Under the pieces are notes generated by a model. The model had not been told where the DNA came from and did no database searches. It saw nothing but the letters and a program-made list of their open reading frames with translations. Positions 48,919 to 58,179 of a stretch of DNA of 64,000 nucleotides are shown here, piece after piece; positions within the stretch are counted from its first letter, which is position 1; each line of letters begins with the position of its first letter. The DNA lies in NCBI GenBank assembly GCA_031261005.1, contig JAISKF010000023.1, forward strand, positions 1-64,000, given 5' to 3'. Made by a program: the position numbers and the translations under genes. This DNA comes from Enterobacteriaceae bacterium (GTDB lineage Bacteria; Pseudomonadota; Gammaproteobacteria; Enterobacterales; Enterobacteriaceae).

Positions 48919-49286
48919 CAGTAGAACTCCCGCCCGTAGGCGGTGTTGTTCCAGAAACCAGCGTCAGGATTAATAACGCCAGTGGTGTCATAGCTCACAG
49001 ATACCTTGTCCACCGATTTGGAGGACACGATACCCGCAGAGCCGTTACTGTTCACGCCGCCAGCGCTTGCCGCAGAAAGTGTTTTCCCGCGCAGCTCCGT
49101 ATAGTGAGCGGTGAAGAGTTCAGCCAAGTAGACGAACTGATCGCCGAGCACGTCCTGATTCAGGAGCGTGTCCGCCTGCCCCAGATAAAAATTTACTGAG
49201 CTGTCAGGGTAACGGGTGGTGTCGGCGAATTCGGGGAAGTCGGTGCGGAACTGCTCGTTAGTTGGAAGCCTGCTGTTTTTTGGCAT
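48876..49286 (-). CDS. Head completion protein (DUF4054)
   Basis: The 136 residues start at ATG 49286 (MPKNSRLPTNEQFRTDFPEFADTTRYPDSSVNFYLGQADTLL in pattern). The 'F...FPEFAD...YPDS.I.F.L..A' start and 'ELFTAHYTELR' are those of DUF4054, an adaptor at the portal. Confidence 0.8.
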   Translation of the reverse strand: MPKNSRLPTNEQFRTDFPEFADTTRYPDSSVNFYLGQADTLLNQDVLGDQFVYLAELFTAHYTELRGKTLSAASAGGVNSNGSAGIVSSKSVDKVSVSYDTTGVINPDAGFWNNTAYGREFYWWWSMFGAGGRQLL

Positions 49287-49605
49287 TTTTCGCGTCCCCA
49301 CCGGTGTTCTCGGTTTTGTCCGTGGTATCGGCAGGTTTACCGCCTGCGGCTGCCAACGCTGCATCCAGCTGCGCTTTCAGGGTGTTGTTTTCCTCTGCCA
49401 GCAGAACCAGGCTTGCCGCGAGGTCTTCGGCGTTCTGTTCGTCCGCCAGTTCAGATTCGTCCAGCGGCTTAGCGTAGGCTTTAAAGGCCCAGTGATCTTT
49501 TACGTTACCGGGGAAGTGAGAACCGTCATAGATACCCTGCAACAGCTCAAATTTAGTGCCGTCAGCGAAGCTCAGGGTTGCGCCACCAGAAACAACGTAT
49601 TTCAT
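49258..49605 (-). CDS. Small structural protein of the head region
   Basis: The 115 residues have a beta-like start, 'YVVSGGATLSFADGTKFELLQGIYDGSHFPGNVKDHWAFKAYAKPLDE', and a Lys/Ala-rich C-terminal coil with Asn at the end. It overlaps the DUF4054 gene by 29 bases. It resembles small head-tail proteins next to the capsid gene; no specific role can be given. Confidence 0.55.
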   Translation of the reverse strand: MKYVVSGGATLSFADGTKFELLQGIYDGSHFPGNVKDHWAFKAYAKPLDESELADEQNAEDLAASLVLLAEENNTLKAQLDAALAAAGGKPADTTDKTENTGGDAKNAKKQQASN

Positions 49606-49650
49606 GTTAATGCTCCATAAAAAACGGCGGGTTTCCCCGCCTGTTTCAGG

Positions 49651-50598
49651 TTAGGCCGCCGGAACGTCCAGGTAAGAGATCGTATTGGAATACGGAGTTT
49701 CCACCTGGCCCAGCTTGCCGTAGTAAGTGGTCAACTGCTGCAGCCCACGATATTCCAGCGGGGTGTTCAGCAGCGGAACCATCGGGAAGCGAACGTACTT
49801 TTCGTCCTGGGTGTAAGCGACGATACGATGCGCGCCACCAGCGCCACGCTTGGAGGCCCATTTCATGGAGACGATCTCCAGTGGTGTGCCGTTTTCCTGG
49901 AACGCGATGGTGTTAATCTTCACGTATTCCAGTACGGAGATATTCCCTGCGGAGGAAACCTTTTTGCTCGCCAGCAGGCCGAACAGCTCCGGAGCCAGAC
50001 CGATTTTCGCCGGGCACACCGCATATCCAGAGCGAACCCAGCCATCGGACAGAACGAGGTTAATATCCTGAACGATCACATCCGGATCGGTGGTTGCGGT
50101 CCACGCTGCCGCGGCGGCCACAGGGGTAACATCCGGCAGGTTCAGCAGTCCACGAACGCCCAGTTCGGTATCACCGATGTAAACCTGTTCGTCGGTGTCC
50201 ATCGCCCACTTCAGCTTCATGCCTTCGTATTTCTGGACGTCAACAGGACGGCCCAGCTTTTGCGCGGAGGCCAGTTCCAGCACAGTCCAGCCGATTTCCT
50301 GTCCCCATGGGGTGAGATTGTTACGAGTCGGCTGGATATCGAGTTCAATACCAGGAACGGCGGTGGACTTTTTACCGATCCAGTTTTTACCATTAGGGTT
50401 AGGGCCACCAACGCCGACGAAATCGGTGTTAGTGAAGGATGACACTTCATCAGCGATGGAAATATCGCTACGCAGTGGCATGTCGCGTGACCACTTTACG
50501 GAGGTCAGCGGCATGTTCAGCGTCTGATCCATGCGCTCCAGCTCCCCGACGAGAAACGCGCCGGAGGAGTCAATGGTCGCCTTATCAATTGTAAACAT
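49651..50598 (-). CDS. Major capsid protein (DUF2184)
   Basis: The 315 residues have HK97-fold capsid features of the DUF2184 type: 'LPLTSVKWSRDMPLRSDIS' at the start, 'WGQEIGWTVLELASAQKLGRPVDVQKYEGMKLKWAMDTDEQVYIGD', and 'RIVAYTQDEKYVRFPMVPLLNTPLEYRG' near the end. It follows the cement gene. Confidence 0.88.
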   Translation of the reverse strand: MFTIDKATIDSSGAFLVGELERMDQTLNMPLTSVKWSRDMPLRSDISIADEVSSFTNTDFVGVGGPNPNGKNWIGKKSTAVPGIELDIQPTRNNLTPWGQEIGWTVLELASAQKLGRPVDVQKYEGMKLKWAMDTDEQVYIGDTELGVRGLLNLPDVTPVAAAAAWTATTDPDVIVQDINLVLSDGWVRSGYAVCPAKIGLAPELFGLLASKKVSSAGNISVLEYVKINTIAFQENGTPLEIVSMKWASKRGAGGAHRIVAYTQDEKYVRFPMVPLLNTPLEYRGLQQLTTYYGKLGQVETPYSNTISYLDVPAA

Positions 50599-50609
50599 TA
50601 ATTATTCCC

Positions 50610-51113
50610 TCAGATGTTATATGCAATTTCGATACGGCCGTCGGCGCTACCCGGCCCCATGACCTCTGCATTTGTCAGCTGAGGCGTGTTTGATGCGGTG
50701 GAGTCCGGAGACAGGACGAAAGAGCCAACCGGACTTTGAGTGGTGCCACCAGCCACGCGAACGTAAACCGGATCGCCTTTCTTCGCGCTTGTCGCGTTGC
50801 CTGCGGTAGCAATAACGCAGATATAACCACGTTTGAGGTTGTCGCCGACCTGATTCACGTTCACGCCGATATACGCCAGATCTGCCGCCGAGGTAATCGG
50901 GAACGGACGGACCAGAATCCCTTTCACTTTGCTGATGGTGTCGCCAGACTCCAGCGGAACGAATTTATCGTTCACGTATTTACCGGCCAGGCCGTACGAC
51001 GCGAACTGCTTTGAGTGATCCAGAGTCACTGGCTCAATGGTGAGGTCACGAGGACGGGTAACGCCCCCGGCAATGCCCAGGGGCATCCGCGTTAAATATG
51101 CAGTACCTGCCAT
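50610..51113 (-). CDS. Capsid cement/decoration protein (Gp24-like)
   Basis: The 167 residues, with 'GIAGGVTRPRDLTIEPVTLD' and 'KGDPVYVRVAGGTTQSPVGSF', match small structural cement proteins (Gp24 type) encoded before the capsid. It probably stabilises the shell. Confidence 0.75.
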   Translation of the reverse strand: MAGTAYLTRMPLGIAGGVTRPRDLTIEPVTLDHSKQFASYGLAGKYVNDKFVPLESGDTISKVKGILVRPFPITSAADLAYIGVNVNQVGDNLKRGYICVIATAGNATSAKKGDPVYVRVAGGTTQSPVGSFVLSPDSTASNTPQLTNAEVMGPGSADGRIEIAYNI

Positions 51114-51124
51114 GATGATTTACC

Positions 51125-52996
51125 TTATTTGTTTTTGGCCCAGAATTCGGCGTTGAGCTTGTTCAGTTCTGCCGGGGAGAGGTGCTTGGTGCTGGCTGCG
51201 CTGTCAGTGGTGCGGGTTCCTTGGTTCAGCGGTGCGAGGTGATTTTTCGCTTTGCTGAGTGCCAGCGCCGCAGTAAACACGGCATCTACCGTTGCTTTTG
51301 GCGCTTTGGCGAAATCACTCACACCGAACGATTTCAGGCTGTCGCCGGTACGCATCGCGTGGCTCAGCACCTGACGCTTCAGACCTTTGTCGCCGGTTGG
51401 CTGGAAGCCCGGGCAGATGATTTCCGCATCGGCGATCAGGTTGCGTTTAAACGCAGCGTCCCCCGTTACTTTGCGGTCCTCTTCTGCATCTTCGTCGCCA
51501 GTCATGTTGTTCGGGTCTGGGTCGCCGTCGGTGGTTTTACCCTCCAGCTTTTCCAGGCGGACCAGCAACGCTTTCGCCCAAGCGGGGATTTCTTCATCGC
51601 CCGTCTTCTCTTTGTTCGGATCATCTTCATCGGTAGTAGTGCGATTCCCTTCTGGCAAGGCCGTAGCCTGTGAAGGAATGTTGATGGTGATAGAGGAGCC
51701 GGGGATTGAAGTCATGCCATCAGACGGCATATCCGGCGCTTCATCGATGAGTTTATTCAGAGCATCCTCATCTTTCGTTTTGATCGCTTTGACCAGGTCT
51801 TTAAGCCATGACATTACAGGCTTCTCCTTTTTGGTTGATGGGATGGAATCCCCGATTGCACAGCGTCCACCAGCGCGCCCACGGTCGATGCCGACGGCCA
51901 GATGGTTGCCTGTGATTTGATATTGCTTGCCCTTACCGGGTGCCAGCTGCTTGTACTGCGCGTCATAGCCGCAACTGACGTCGGTCAGGCCAGAGTTCAC
52001 CGCGTCGATTGCCTCCTGCCGCTTAATCAGCACATCAGCAATGAGCAGATCCGATTTGTCGCCGGTGCCGCGCCGGACGTTCTGAATGTGTCCATGGGCC
52101 AACTCAGAGAAATTGGACGGGTTAACGAAAACGATGTTGCCCAGGTTGTCCTCTGGATGCCCCAGCGTGACGGCCACGCCTTCAAAGCTCGCCATCGTCT
52201 CAGTGGAAAACACCTCGTCTTCCATTCGCCACACCGTAACTGTGCCGCTGGAGTCCGGTTCGAGGTCGATTTCCTCGGGTAAGTAGACCTGCGTTCCAGT
52301 TCGGGCGATCGGGACGTCTTTGCACAGCAATGAACCATCTGCCTGCTGATAGCGCGTCTCGCCGAGCCGGGTGGTGAAGAAATAGCGCATGCTCTGCTGC
52401 ACTTTGTCGATATCTCCTGTTTTAGTTGACGCTTCCTGCTCTTTTTTCCAGGCATTCAGGATCGCTTCAGGCTTTGTTTTGAATAAATGGCTCACTTCTA
52501 CCCGCGCCTGTTCCCTCGCGGTTGGCGCGCTCCAGCCATGAACCGCTTGATACTTTTTGGTGAATCGGTCCGTTAGCACTTTGCGGAACGCTTTTTTGTC
52601 TTCCTCGCTCATTCCCTGTTTCAAGGTTTGAGCTTTTTTGCGTTGCGCTTCTTCGTACAGGAATTTGCGATCATCAAGGTCTCGACGGTCCTGTTTCGAT
52701 TGCTCGTTTTTATACCTGTCGAGTTCCTGGTTAATATTTTTGGTGCGGTTGGGTATTGAGAGTTCGCCGTGGTCAAGTTTGCGAGTTTCAAATGCAGAGC
52801 TTTTCTGATGGTTTTCTGGCGGTGGGTCACTGGAACGACTGTTCACCTCGCTAATGTTCTTTCCGTTGAACTTCCCTCCCATTCCTCCCTTAACCTCTCC
52901 TCCGCTACCGACCAGCACTGGCGCGCCTTTACTGTCTTTTCCGTTTGGATGGACTGTTATCCATTTGTCCGCGTCGATGAAATTTATGCGTATCAT
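51125..52996 (-). CDS. Prohead protease/scaffold (DUF2213) with long N-terminal extension
   Basis: The 623 residues start at ATG 52996 (MIRINFIDADKWITVHPNGKD). Residues 200-390 are the DUF2213 region, with 'RTGTQVYLPEEI', 'VTLGHPEDNLGNIVFVNPSNFSELAHGHIQNVRR' and 'LTDVSCGYDAQYKQ', a fold linked to head proteases. From about 400 the chain is Glu/Asp/Thr-rich and helical, as scaffolds are. The first 190 residues (with 'GSGGEVKGGMGGKFNGKNI' and a Lys/Arg-rich coil) are unusual. It is the longest head gene. Confidence 0.8.
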   Translation of the reverse strand: MIRINFIDADKWITVHPNGKDSKGAPVLVGSGGEVKGGMGGKFNGKNISEVNSRSSDPPPENHQKSSAFETRKLDHGELSIPNRTKNINQELDRYKNEQSKQDRRDLDDRKFLYEEAQRKKAQTLKQGMSEEDKKAFRKVLTDRFTKKYQAVHGWSAPTAREQARVEVSHLFKTKPEAILNAWKKEQEASTKTGDIDKVQQSMRYFFTTRLGETRYQQADGSLLCKDVPIARTGTQVYLPEEIDLEPDSSGTVTVWRMEDEVFSTETMASFEGVAVTLGHPEDNLGNIVFVNPSNFSELAHGHIQNVRRGTGDKSDLLIADVLIKRQEAIDAVNSGLTDVSCGYDAQYKQLAPGKGKQYQITGNHLAVGIDRGRAGGRCAIGDSIPSTKKEKPVMSWLKDLVKAIKTKDEDALNKLIDEAPDMPSDGMTSIPGSSITINIPSQATALPEGNRTTTDEDDPNKEKTGDEEIPAWAKALLVRLEKLEGKTTDGDPDPNNMTGDEDAEEDRKVTGDAAFKRNLIADAEIICPGFQPTGDKGLKRQVLSHAMRTGDSLKSFGVSDFAKAPKATVDAVFTAALALSKAKNHLAPLNQGTRTTDSAASTKHLSPAELNKLNAEFWAKNK

Positions 52997-53038
52997 TTGA
53001 GATCTCCGGCAGACAAAAAAAACCGCCAATGGCGGCCA

Positions 53039-53791
53039 TCATTTTCTTGGGGGAGGAATCTGCACTTCAGGCCAGCACTCGCAGTTCGGCAGACATCCAG
53101 CGTGACCAGTCATACCGTCGAGCGTGGGAGGGTCATCCCAGCGCACGAATTTATCCTTCATGCCGCGATGAGATTTGCGCGTGCCTGCGCCGTGAATACG
53201 CCACCAGTAGCCTTCAGAACCTACAGATAGCGCTCGGGCCTGAGTCAGCGCGCCGGTGGCGCGGCCAATTTCAGTACGGGCTATCAGCTGCGCCCGGCTG
53301 GCAGCCACATCGCCTGAGGCCATAATCATCTCGTAGAGTTGATCTGGACGCTCACCAGCAACAACCGCCTGCATTGCGCGCTGCTGGATATCCTTCACGC
53401 GATCGGCGGCTTCCAGCGGCAGGGATTTCATCAACTGAATCTGGCGGTAAACGATATCCTGCGCCACCTGCCCGACGGGCGTATTGCCCACTACATCACG
53501 CAGGCCTGCGCCAATTTCCTCAGATACAGATCGCCACTGGTTCCATTCTTCGCGCTCGACCTGAATGAACATCCTGCGCCCGACCTGCTCGGCCCAGTCG
53601 CTGATCACCTCGGAGTAGTCCACCAGCGTTTTCGATATGTTGTCAGCGCTTATCTGTGAACCATCGTAGGAACCATCGACTATTTGCCCGATTTGATTCG
53701 CTATCGCCAACAGGCTTTTTCGATACTGGATCTCCGATCGGCGGCGTTGGGATGGTTTCAGGTTCATCCTCCTGCCACTGGGACTTCGCAT
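53039..53791 (-). CDS. Phage head morphogenesis protein (Mu F-like)
   Basis: The 250-residue product ends with the F-like module 'DVAASRAQLIARTEIGRATGALTQARALSVGSEGYWW', followed by 'KSHRGMKDKFVRWDDPP' and two Cys in 'HAGCLPNCECWPEV'. I chose the ATG at 53791, with GAGG 8 bases ahead; the ATG at 53767 is the alternative. It overlaps the portal gene by more than 100 bases. Confidence 0.82.
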   Translation of the reverse strand: MRSPSGRRMNLKPSQRRRSEIQYRKSLLAIANQIGQIVDGSYDGSQISADNISKTLVDYSEVISDWAEQVGRRMFIQVEREEWNQWRSVSEEIGAGLRDVVGNTPVGQVAQDIVYRQIQLMKSLPLEAADRVKDIQQRAMQAVVAGERPDQLYEMIMASGDVAASRAQLIARTEIGRATGALTQARALSVGSEGYWWRIHGAGTRKSHRGMKDKFVRWDDPPTLDGMTGHAGCLPNCECWPEVQIPPPRK

Positions 53792-55103
53792 CTTCAATAT
53801 CCTCGTCGGTGATTGAGCCGCCAATGCCGAGGACCTCAGAAAGGTTTCGAAGGTCATTCAGTGCGGCTGCTGGTGGCATGCTCAGATCACGGACGGCGGT
53901 AGCCAGGGCGGTCGTCACATTGCTTGCCATCGTCGAACGGTCTGTGTCCGACATTTCCCAGAGCTTGTTGAACTCGAAGGTGAAATCTTCCGGCAGCGGC
54001 TCACCGAAGAGGGAGCGCCACGAGATTTCCATCAGCCAGCGAATGTGGCGGCGCAGTCGGCGTTCCTGCAGCGAGTTCACGCGGCTGTAGTAGTTCTCAA
54101 GATCGCCGTCACCGGTGCTAAAGCCTGCTGGCGATTGCCCGAACAGGCGGACCAACGGGATGCCCGTCGCGCCAGATACCTGTTCTGCGAAGCGCAGTAG
54201 AACATCGGCGATGCCCGCAAACGAATAGCTGTGCGTCTCAAACTTATCGGCGGCGTCCATAATGGTCATGCCCTCGATGGTCTGATATTCGCGAATCATG
54301 TCCATGTGCTTCATCAGCGCCTTTTCGAGGTCGCCACCAGCGGCAAGGATATTCCTCAGCTTTTCGATGCTGTACGTTCGCAGGTGCGCTTTATGGATCA
54401 GCTGCGTGGTGCCGACAGTCGCGGTATCGAACGCCTCAATGCGTTCGAAGATTCGCTCAACCACCGACATGCCCCAGCCGTTCTCCGTCTGAGCCTGCTG
54501 GAATGGCAATGAATCACCCTCCATGCGTATCAGGCGGGAGTGGTGAATTTTCCAGGGTGGGATTCCCTGCTGATTGGTGATCACCTTGTAGAACTTCGGC
54601 TTGCCGAACTCGGGACCGTAATCTGTCACCAGATCGTAATAACTCGGGTTAACCATCCAGCGGTCGAGGCACATCACGCCTTTGAATTGCCCCTCTTTGA
54701 TGCGGTCCAGTTTCAGAGGGGTAGACATGTCCTGCCCCTCGATCAGCACCACGCCGCCGTAAAGGCGCGACCATTTCAACGTGTCGTTGAGGCCGTCCCA
54801 GATAGCGAGATCATCCCAGAAAGTGTCGACTTTCCCCTTCTGCCCCGGCTCCAGCTTAGACGTGATCGACACGCCTTTGCGGGTCATGTCATCAGCCATA
54901 GAGTCAACGCCAGCACCCACCAGGAAAGATGAGCGGTAGGCGAACTCCAGCATCACTCGGTTGCGGGTGATGTACCCAGGCATGTACATGCCGCCGGTCT
55001 GGATGTTCTGAGTGTTATTGCCGAGTTTGGCTTTAAAGTTGTTATACCCGTCAGCTGTCGCAACGGGCTTTTGTGCGCCGTTTTGGCGTTTCTTTCGGGA
55101 CAT
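53643..55103 (-). CDS. Portal protein (DUF1073)
   Basis: The 486 residues start at ATG 55103 (MSRKKRQNGAQKPVATADGYNNFKAKLG). 'FLVGAGVDSMADDMTRKGVSI', 'RLYGGVVLIEGQDMSTPLKLDRI' and 'GIPLVRLFGQSPAGFSTGDGDLENYYSRVNSLQERRLRR' are the hallmarks of the DUF1073 portal family. GGAG precedes this start; the terminase stop is next to it. Confidence 0.93.
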   Translation of the reverse strand: MSRKKRQNGAQKPVATADGYNNFKAKLGNNTQNIQTGGMYMPGYITRNRVMLEFAYRSSFLVGAGVDSMADDMTRKGVSITSKLEPGQKGKVDTFWDDLAIWDGLNDTLKWSRLYGGVVLIEGQDMSTPLKLDRIKEGQFKGVMCLDRWMVNPSYYDLVTDYGPEFGKPKFYKVITNQQGIPPWKIHHSRLIRMEGDSLPFQQAQTENGWGMSVVERIFERIEAFDTATVGTTQLIHKAHLRTYSIEKLRNILAAGGDLEKALMKHMDMIREYQTIEGMTIMDAADKFETHSYSFAGIADVLLRFAEQVSGATGIPLVRLFGQSPAGFSTGDGDLENYYSRVNSLQERRLRRHIRWLMEISWRSLFGEPLPEDFTFEFNKLWEMSDTDRSTMASNVTTALATAVRDLSMPPAAALNDLRNLSEVLGIGGSITDEDIEDAKSQWQEDEPETIPTPPIGDPVSKKPVGDSESNRANSRWFLRWFTDKR

Positions 55104-55104
55104 G

Positions 55105-56721
55105 TCACGCTCCGGCCAGTTTGGCCCAAACATCAAGAGAGGAATCCATCGGCGCGTAATTGATCATTACTGCGTCCGCGAGGTTCGGTGATTTGGTGCC
55201 GTCCGGCTGCTTGTCGACGAGAATTTTTCCGACGGCGTTTTTCGACCATGTGGGCTGTGAAAGCTCCATCAGCAGACGGTCTTTGTTCTCTATTTCGCTG
55301 CTTATTGAAATGATCTCGTCAGGGTTGTAGTCCATTCCCTGGAGCGCGCGGAAGGTGTTACGAAACAGCTTGCGGAGATGCCACCAGCTCTGTGCTTTCG
55401 CGTTCGCAAAGAAGTCTTTATTCAGGCGCGCCGCCTTACCGTTATCGCCAGGCACCGCTTCATCTTCCGGATCGAAAACACTGCCGCTACCACGGAAGGG
55501 CGTAGCGGTGATTGTTCCCCGGCCTTCAGCCTGCCTGAGCTCGTTTATCACGCGAGCATCGCCGCGCGCGCCAGCGCCGAGTCCATCTTCATCGAAACGG
55601 AATTCATCGAGGCCGTAATCGTCACAGTAACCAAACGATTTCACGACGGAAGCGTATATGTCGCTCCCTTCGCCAGACCATTCGTGGACACTCTGCAGGA
55701 GGAAACCATAACGGGAAGAAAAGCCGTTTTTGTCTTTCCCCTCATCAGCGATATCCATTGAGCCAAGGCGTTGGCCGCTCGGTTGGATGCCCAGTTTGAT
55801 ATGCGCATCGACAGCAGCCTGCACCCATTCAGAAGGGATCAGGATGCCCTCAGCAGATGCCTGGTAGTTCAGGTCCAGTTCCTGGGCGACGATGACCGGG
55901 TTATCTATTTTTTCGCATTCCTTGCGGTACCACTCGTCGTCCTTGCGCGGGTCGCTGCGCCAGTGGAACGTAAACACCGGGATTTTCCCGCTGTGTCTCT
56001 TCTGAGCGAATGGGTTACTCATGCCGTTGACCGAAGAGAGGTCTATACGGCAGCGGGTTGTCTGGGAAAGCGCGGCATCGATGAGCAATGGACGCTGCAA
56101 GAAAGCCGCCTCATCCACGAAATAAAGCGTGGTACGGTCGCCACGACCGATGTTATCGCCAGCCTCGCCCTTAATGACTGCGCCGGTATCCGGAAACTCC
56201 ACGCGCATATAAGGCGCATGCTTTTTCTCATCCCATGAACCGCGAAACTCTACCGGCAGAAGTTCGACAAATTTTCGAGCTTTCCAGAACAGGGCTTTCG
56301 GGTCGCCAGTGCTGTCGACGTATTCCTCTTTGCGGGAGCCGAAGCCGATCACCATTTCTTTATTGAAAAGGCATAACGAACAGGCCAGGCCGATAGAGGT
56401 CCAGCTCAGCCCCATTTCACGGCTTTTTTCCGTCAGTCCATGTTCAAGGCTGGAACGCCTGTCCATGATCCAGTTAATCCATTCCTCCTGGCGGGGGAAC
56501 AGCAAAAAAGGGATGGTGGCCGGAAGTCCGTAGTCGAGGTTACGCGGGTCCGTCGTCATGCCCCAGTCAATGATGAACTGGGCCGGATTAGTACGATAAA
56601 ACTGACGAAGGGCTGGAAGCATTTCAGGGGTTTTCCTGATCCGCTCCAGCCTCTCCATTCTCCACTCAAACACGGCGTTGTAGTCCGGCTTGTGGAAATC
56701 GAAAGGGAACGGGATCGGCAC
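55105..56721 (-). CDS. Terminase large subunit
   Basis: The 538 residues start at a GTG (56721) with AGAGGAA ahead. The ATPase has a variant Walker A, '[15 protein letters not shown]', and Walker B '[18 protein letters not shown]'. The RNase-H-like nuclease follows, with acidic residues in '[19 protein letters not shown]', '[16 protein letters not shown]' and the C-terminal '[12 protein letters not shown]'. It packages DNA into the prohead. Confidence 0.95.
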   Translation of the reverse strand: MPIPFPFDFHKPDYNAVFEWRMERLERIRKTPEMLPALRQFYRTNPAQFIIDWGMTTDPRNLDYGLPATIPFLLFPRQEEWINWIMDRRSSLEHGLTEKSREMGLSWTSIGLACSLCLFNKEMVIGFGSRKEEYVDSTGDPKALFWKARKFVELLPVEFRGSWDEKKHAPYMRVEFPDTGAVIKGEAGDNIGRGDRTTLYFVDEAAFLQRPLLIDAALSQTTRCRIDLSSVNGMSNPFAQKRHSGKIPVFTFHWRSDPRKDDEWYRKECEKIDNPVIVAQELDLNYQASAEGILIPSEWVQAAVDAHIKLGIQPSGQRLGSMDIADEGKDKNGFSSRYGFLLQSVHEWSGEGSDIYASVVKSFGYCDDYGLDEFRFDEDGLGAGARGDARVINELRQAEGRGTITATPFRGSGSVFDPEDEAVPGDNGKAARLNKDFFANAKAQSWWHLRKLFRNTFRALQGMDYNPDEIISISSEIENKDRLLMELSQPTWSKNAVGKILVDKQPDGTKSPNLADAVMINYAPMDSSLDVWAKLAGA

Positions 56722-56746
56722 AGGAACATTCCTCTAATTTGCATTC

Positions 56747-57220
56747 TCAGCCCAGGAATTTTTTATAGGCTTCAGCAGCCTCCTGCGGAGACAAAGACAC
56801 GGTTTCCGTTCTGATTGGCCCGCCGTCTTTGCCGGTGCTCTCAACTTTGAGCCGGTTGGTGTAGGCATCGCCAACTTCTTTGGCGGCCTGCTCGATCAGC
56901 TGCGCCGTCAGGGAGAAATTCTTCAACCCTTCCGTTTTGGTTGCCATACGGTCCAGCACCCGGAGGCGATAGGATTTATTCGCGATCGGAATGTCGCTGG
57001 TTTCGGTCAGGAAGCGCTCTCGGGTCGCGCTGAACATGGCGATCCACTTCTTCGCCAACGTCTTACCGCTGACCTTCGTGGGGTCGTGTGATTCGGCCTG
57101 CTGCCGGGTGATCTTGATACCGAATTCTTTTTGGACAGCCTCGACCACCTGCGACGGCGTGTCATAGCACGCAAGCGACTGAATGATGAAGGCTTTCACA
57201 TCAGGTTTTAATGCAGCCAT
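56747..57220 (-). CDS. Terminase small subunit (DUF2280)
   Basis: The 157 residues, starting 'MAALKPDVKAFIIQSLACYDTPSQVVEAVQKEFGIKITRQQAESHDPTK', have the helix-turn-helix DNA-recognition half and a coiled C-terminus of DUF2280. It picks the packaging site. It lies 26 bases before the large subunit. Confidence 0.9.
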   Translation of the reverse strand: MAALKPDVKAFIIQSLACYDTPSQVVEAVQKEFGIKITRQQAESHDPTKVSGKTLAKKWIAMFSATRERFLTETSDIPIANKSYRLRVLDRMATKTEGLKNFSLTAQLIEQAAKEVGDAYTNRLKVESTGKDGGPIRTETVSLSPQEAAEAYKKFLG

Positions 57221-57251
57221 AAATCACCATTCGTCTTATACAGTCCAGTAT

Positions 57252-57872
57252 TTAAGCCAGTCGCAGCATGCACGTCCCGCACGCTCTGGCAATATCGAGA
57301 TGAGCAACCTCCGCTGGCTGATTCGCCGCATCAATCATTTCCTGCACTTCACGGCTCGCACCGTAACGGCGAACCACGCCGACGAACTCTTCCACGTCGT
57401 GGCCGCGTAGTTTCAGCTTCGGCATACCTTCCTGCGTGAACTTCGGTGCGCCAAATTCATCTGTCGCCTGGCTGATGTGATAAAGCTCGTGCTCTATCAG
57501 CGCGCAGAACTCCAGATCGGAACATTGCGAACAGTAATCAGCGGCCAGCGTAATGATGAACTGCGGCACCCTGCCGAACCACTCATACATCTGCTGCTCC
57601 ATGCGCGCCTTTTGCCAACCCCCAGCCCGCATTGCCACTTCTTCAGCCTGGCCCAGCACGCTGCGCCCTTTCTTCTCGAACGCATTTGACGCCCATATAA
57701 AGCACAGATCGGCCTCAAGCAAATGCTGGTGGTCTGGGTTATACAGATCACCGTCATCGCTCAAGATATGATGTTGCAACCAGTCGTGAACACCGTCCGC
57801 TGGAATTATGCTGATATATGGCTTTGGATCGTGAGGGTTAACAAATAACGCCGGAGGTAATGGACGATTCAC
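57252..57872 (-). CDS. Putative phage metallopeptidase
   Basis: The 206 residues contain the zinc-protease motif in 'FCALIEHELYHISQATDE' (HExxH, about residue 130) with a downstream 'LRGHDVEEFVGVVRRYG', the layout of the phage metallopeptidase domain. It is at the head of the packaging operon in several phages of this type; the substrate is unknown. 'DLCFIWASNAFEKKGRSVLGQAEEVAMRAGGW' is another conserved block. Confidence 0.8.
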   Translation of the reverse strand: MNRPLPPALFVNPHDPKPYISIIPADGVHDWLQHHILSDDGDLYNPDHQHLLEADLCFIWASNAFEKKGRSVLGQAEEVAMRAGGWQKARMEQQMYEWFGRVPQFIITLAADYCSQCSDLEFCALIEHELYHISQATDEFGAPKFTQEGMPKLKLRGHDVEEFVGVVRRYGASREVQEMIDAANQPAEVAHLDIARACGTCMLRLA

Positions 57873-57908
57873 TGTTCATACCTCGACAAATTATGGATTT
57901 GGCAATAC

Positions 57909-57928
57909 TTATCCCCGCAAAGGGATAA
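57909..57928. promoter_or_regulatory. 20-bp palindrome, operator-like, copy A
   Basis: TTATCCCCGCAAAGGGATAA is a near-perfect dyad. A second dyad with the same TTATCC...GGATAA arms lies at 57936-57955, 27 bases centre to centre. They stand in the only sizeable gap (57873-57996) before the packaging operon. Confidence 0.5.
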
Positions 57929-57935
57929 AAGTTTA

Positions 57936-57955
57936 TTATCCGCGTAAGGGGATAA
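57936..57955. promoter_or_regulatory. 20-bp palindrome, operator-like, copy B
   Basis: TTATCCGCGTAAGGGGATAA is the partner of the dyad at 57909-57928. The pair may be bound by a dimeric regulator or form stem-loops in the late transcript. Confidence 0.5.
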
Positions 57956-57996
57956 ACATTATCAAAGCCACTCACTGAATGGCTTTTGTAATGAAT

Positions 57997-58179
57997 TTAT
58001 CGGACCAGGGTTACCTTAGTTTTTGTAAAACGGCGCACCAGTCGAGCTGCCTCACGCTGCAGATCATCTTCAATCTGAGGGGTAAGCGGCTTATGCGCAT
58101 ACTTACGGCTGATTTCGTCAATAACCTGATTTATCTGCTCGTTGTTTGGCGGGATTACTTCAATATTTAAGCGGGCCAT
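57997..58179 (-). CDS. Small phage protein of unknown function
   Basis: The 60-residue product, MARLNIEVIPPNNEQINQVI and on, has an AGGACAAG ribosome-binding site before the ATG. It overlaps the Rz1 stop region by 20 bases. It is highly charged and probably helical. I recognise no family with confidence. Confidence 0.6.
   Translation of the reverse strand: MARLNIEVIPPNNEQINQVIDEISRKYAHKPLTPQIEDDLQREAARLVRRFTKTKVTLVR

Noticed and set aside
49828..50442. A 204-codon plus-strand ORF opposite the capsid gene
   Set aside because: It is antisense to a well-supported capsid gene, and no phage of this type has a gene there.
57905..57960. TTATCCCC/GGGGATAA repeats that resemble part of a type I-E CRISPR repeat
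   Set aside because: Only two units, no 32-base spacers, no cas genes, and the units are palindromes with different centres. They are better read as operator-like dyads.
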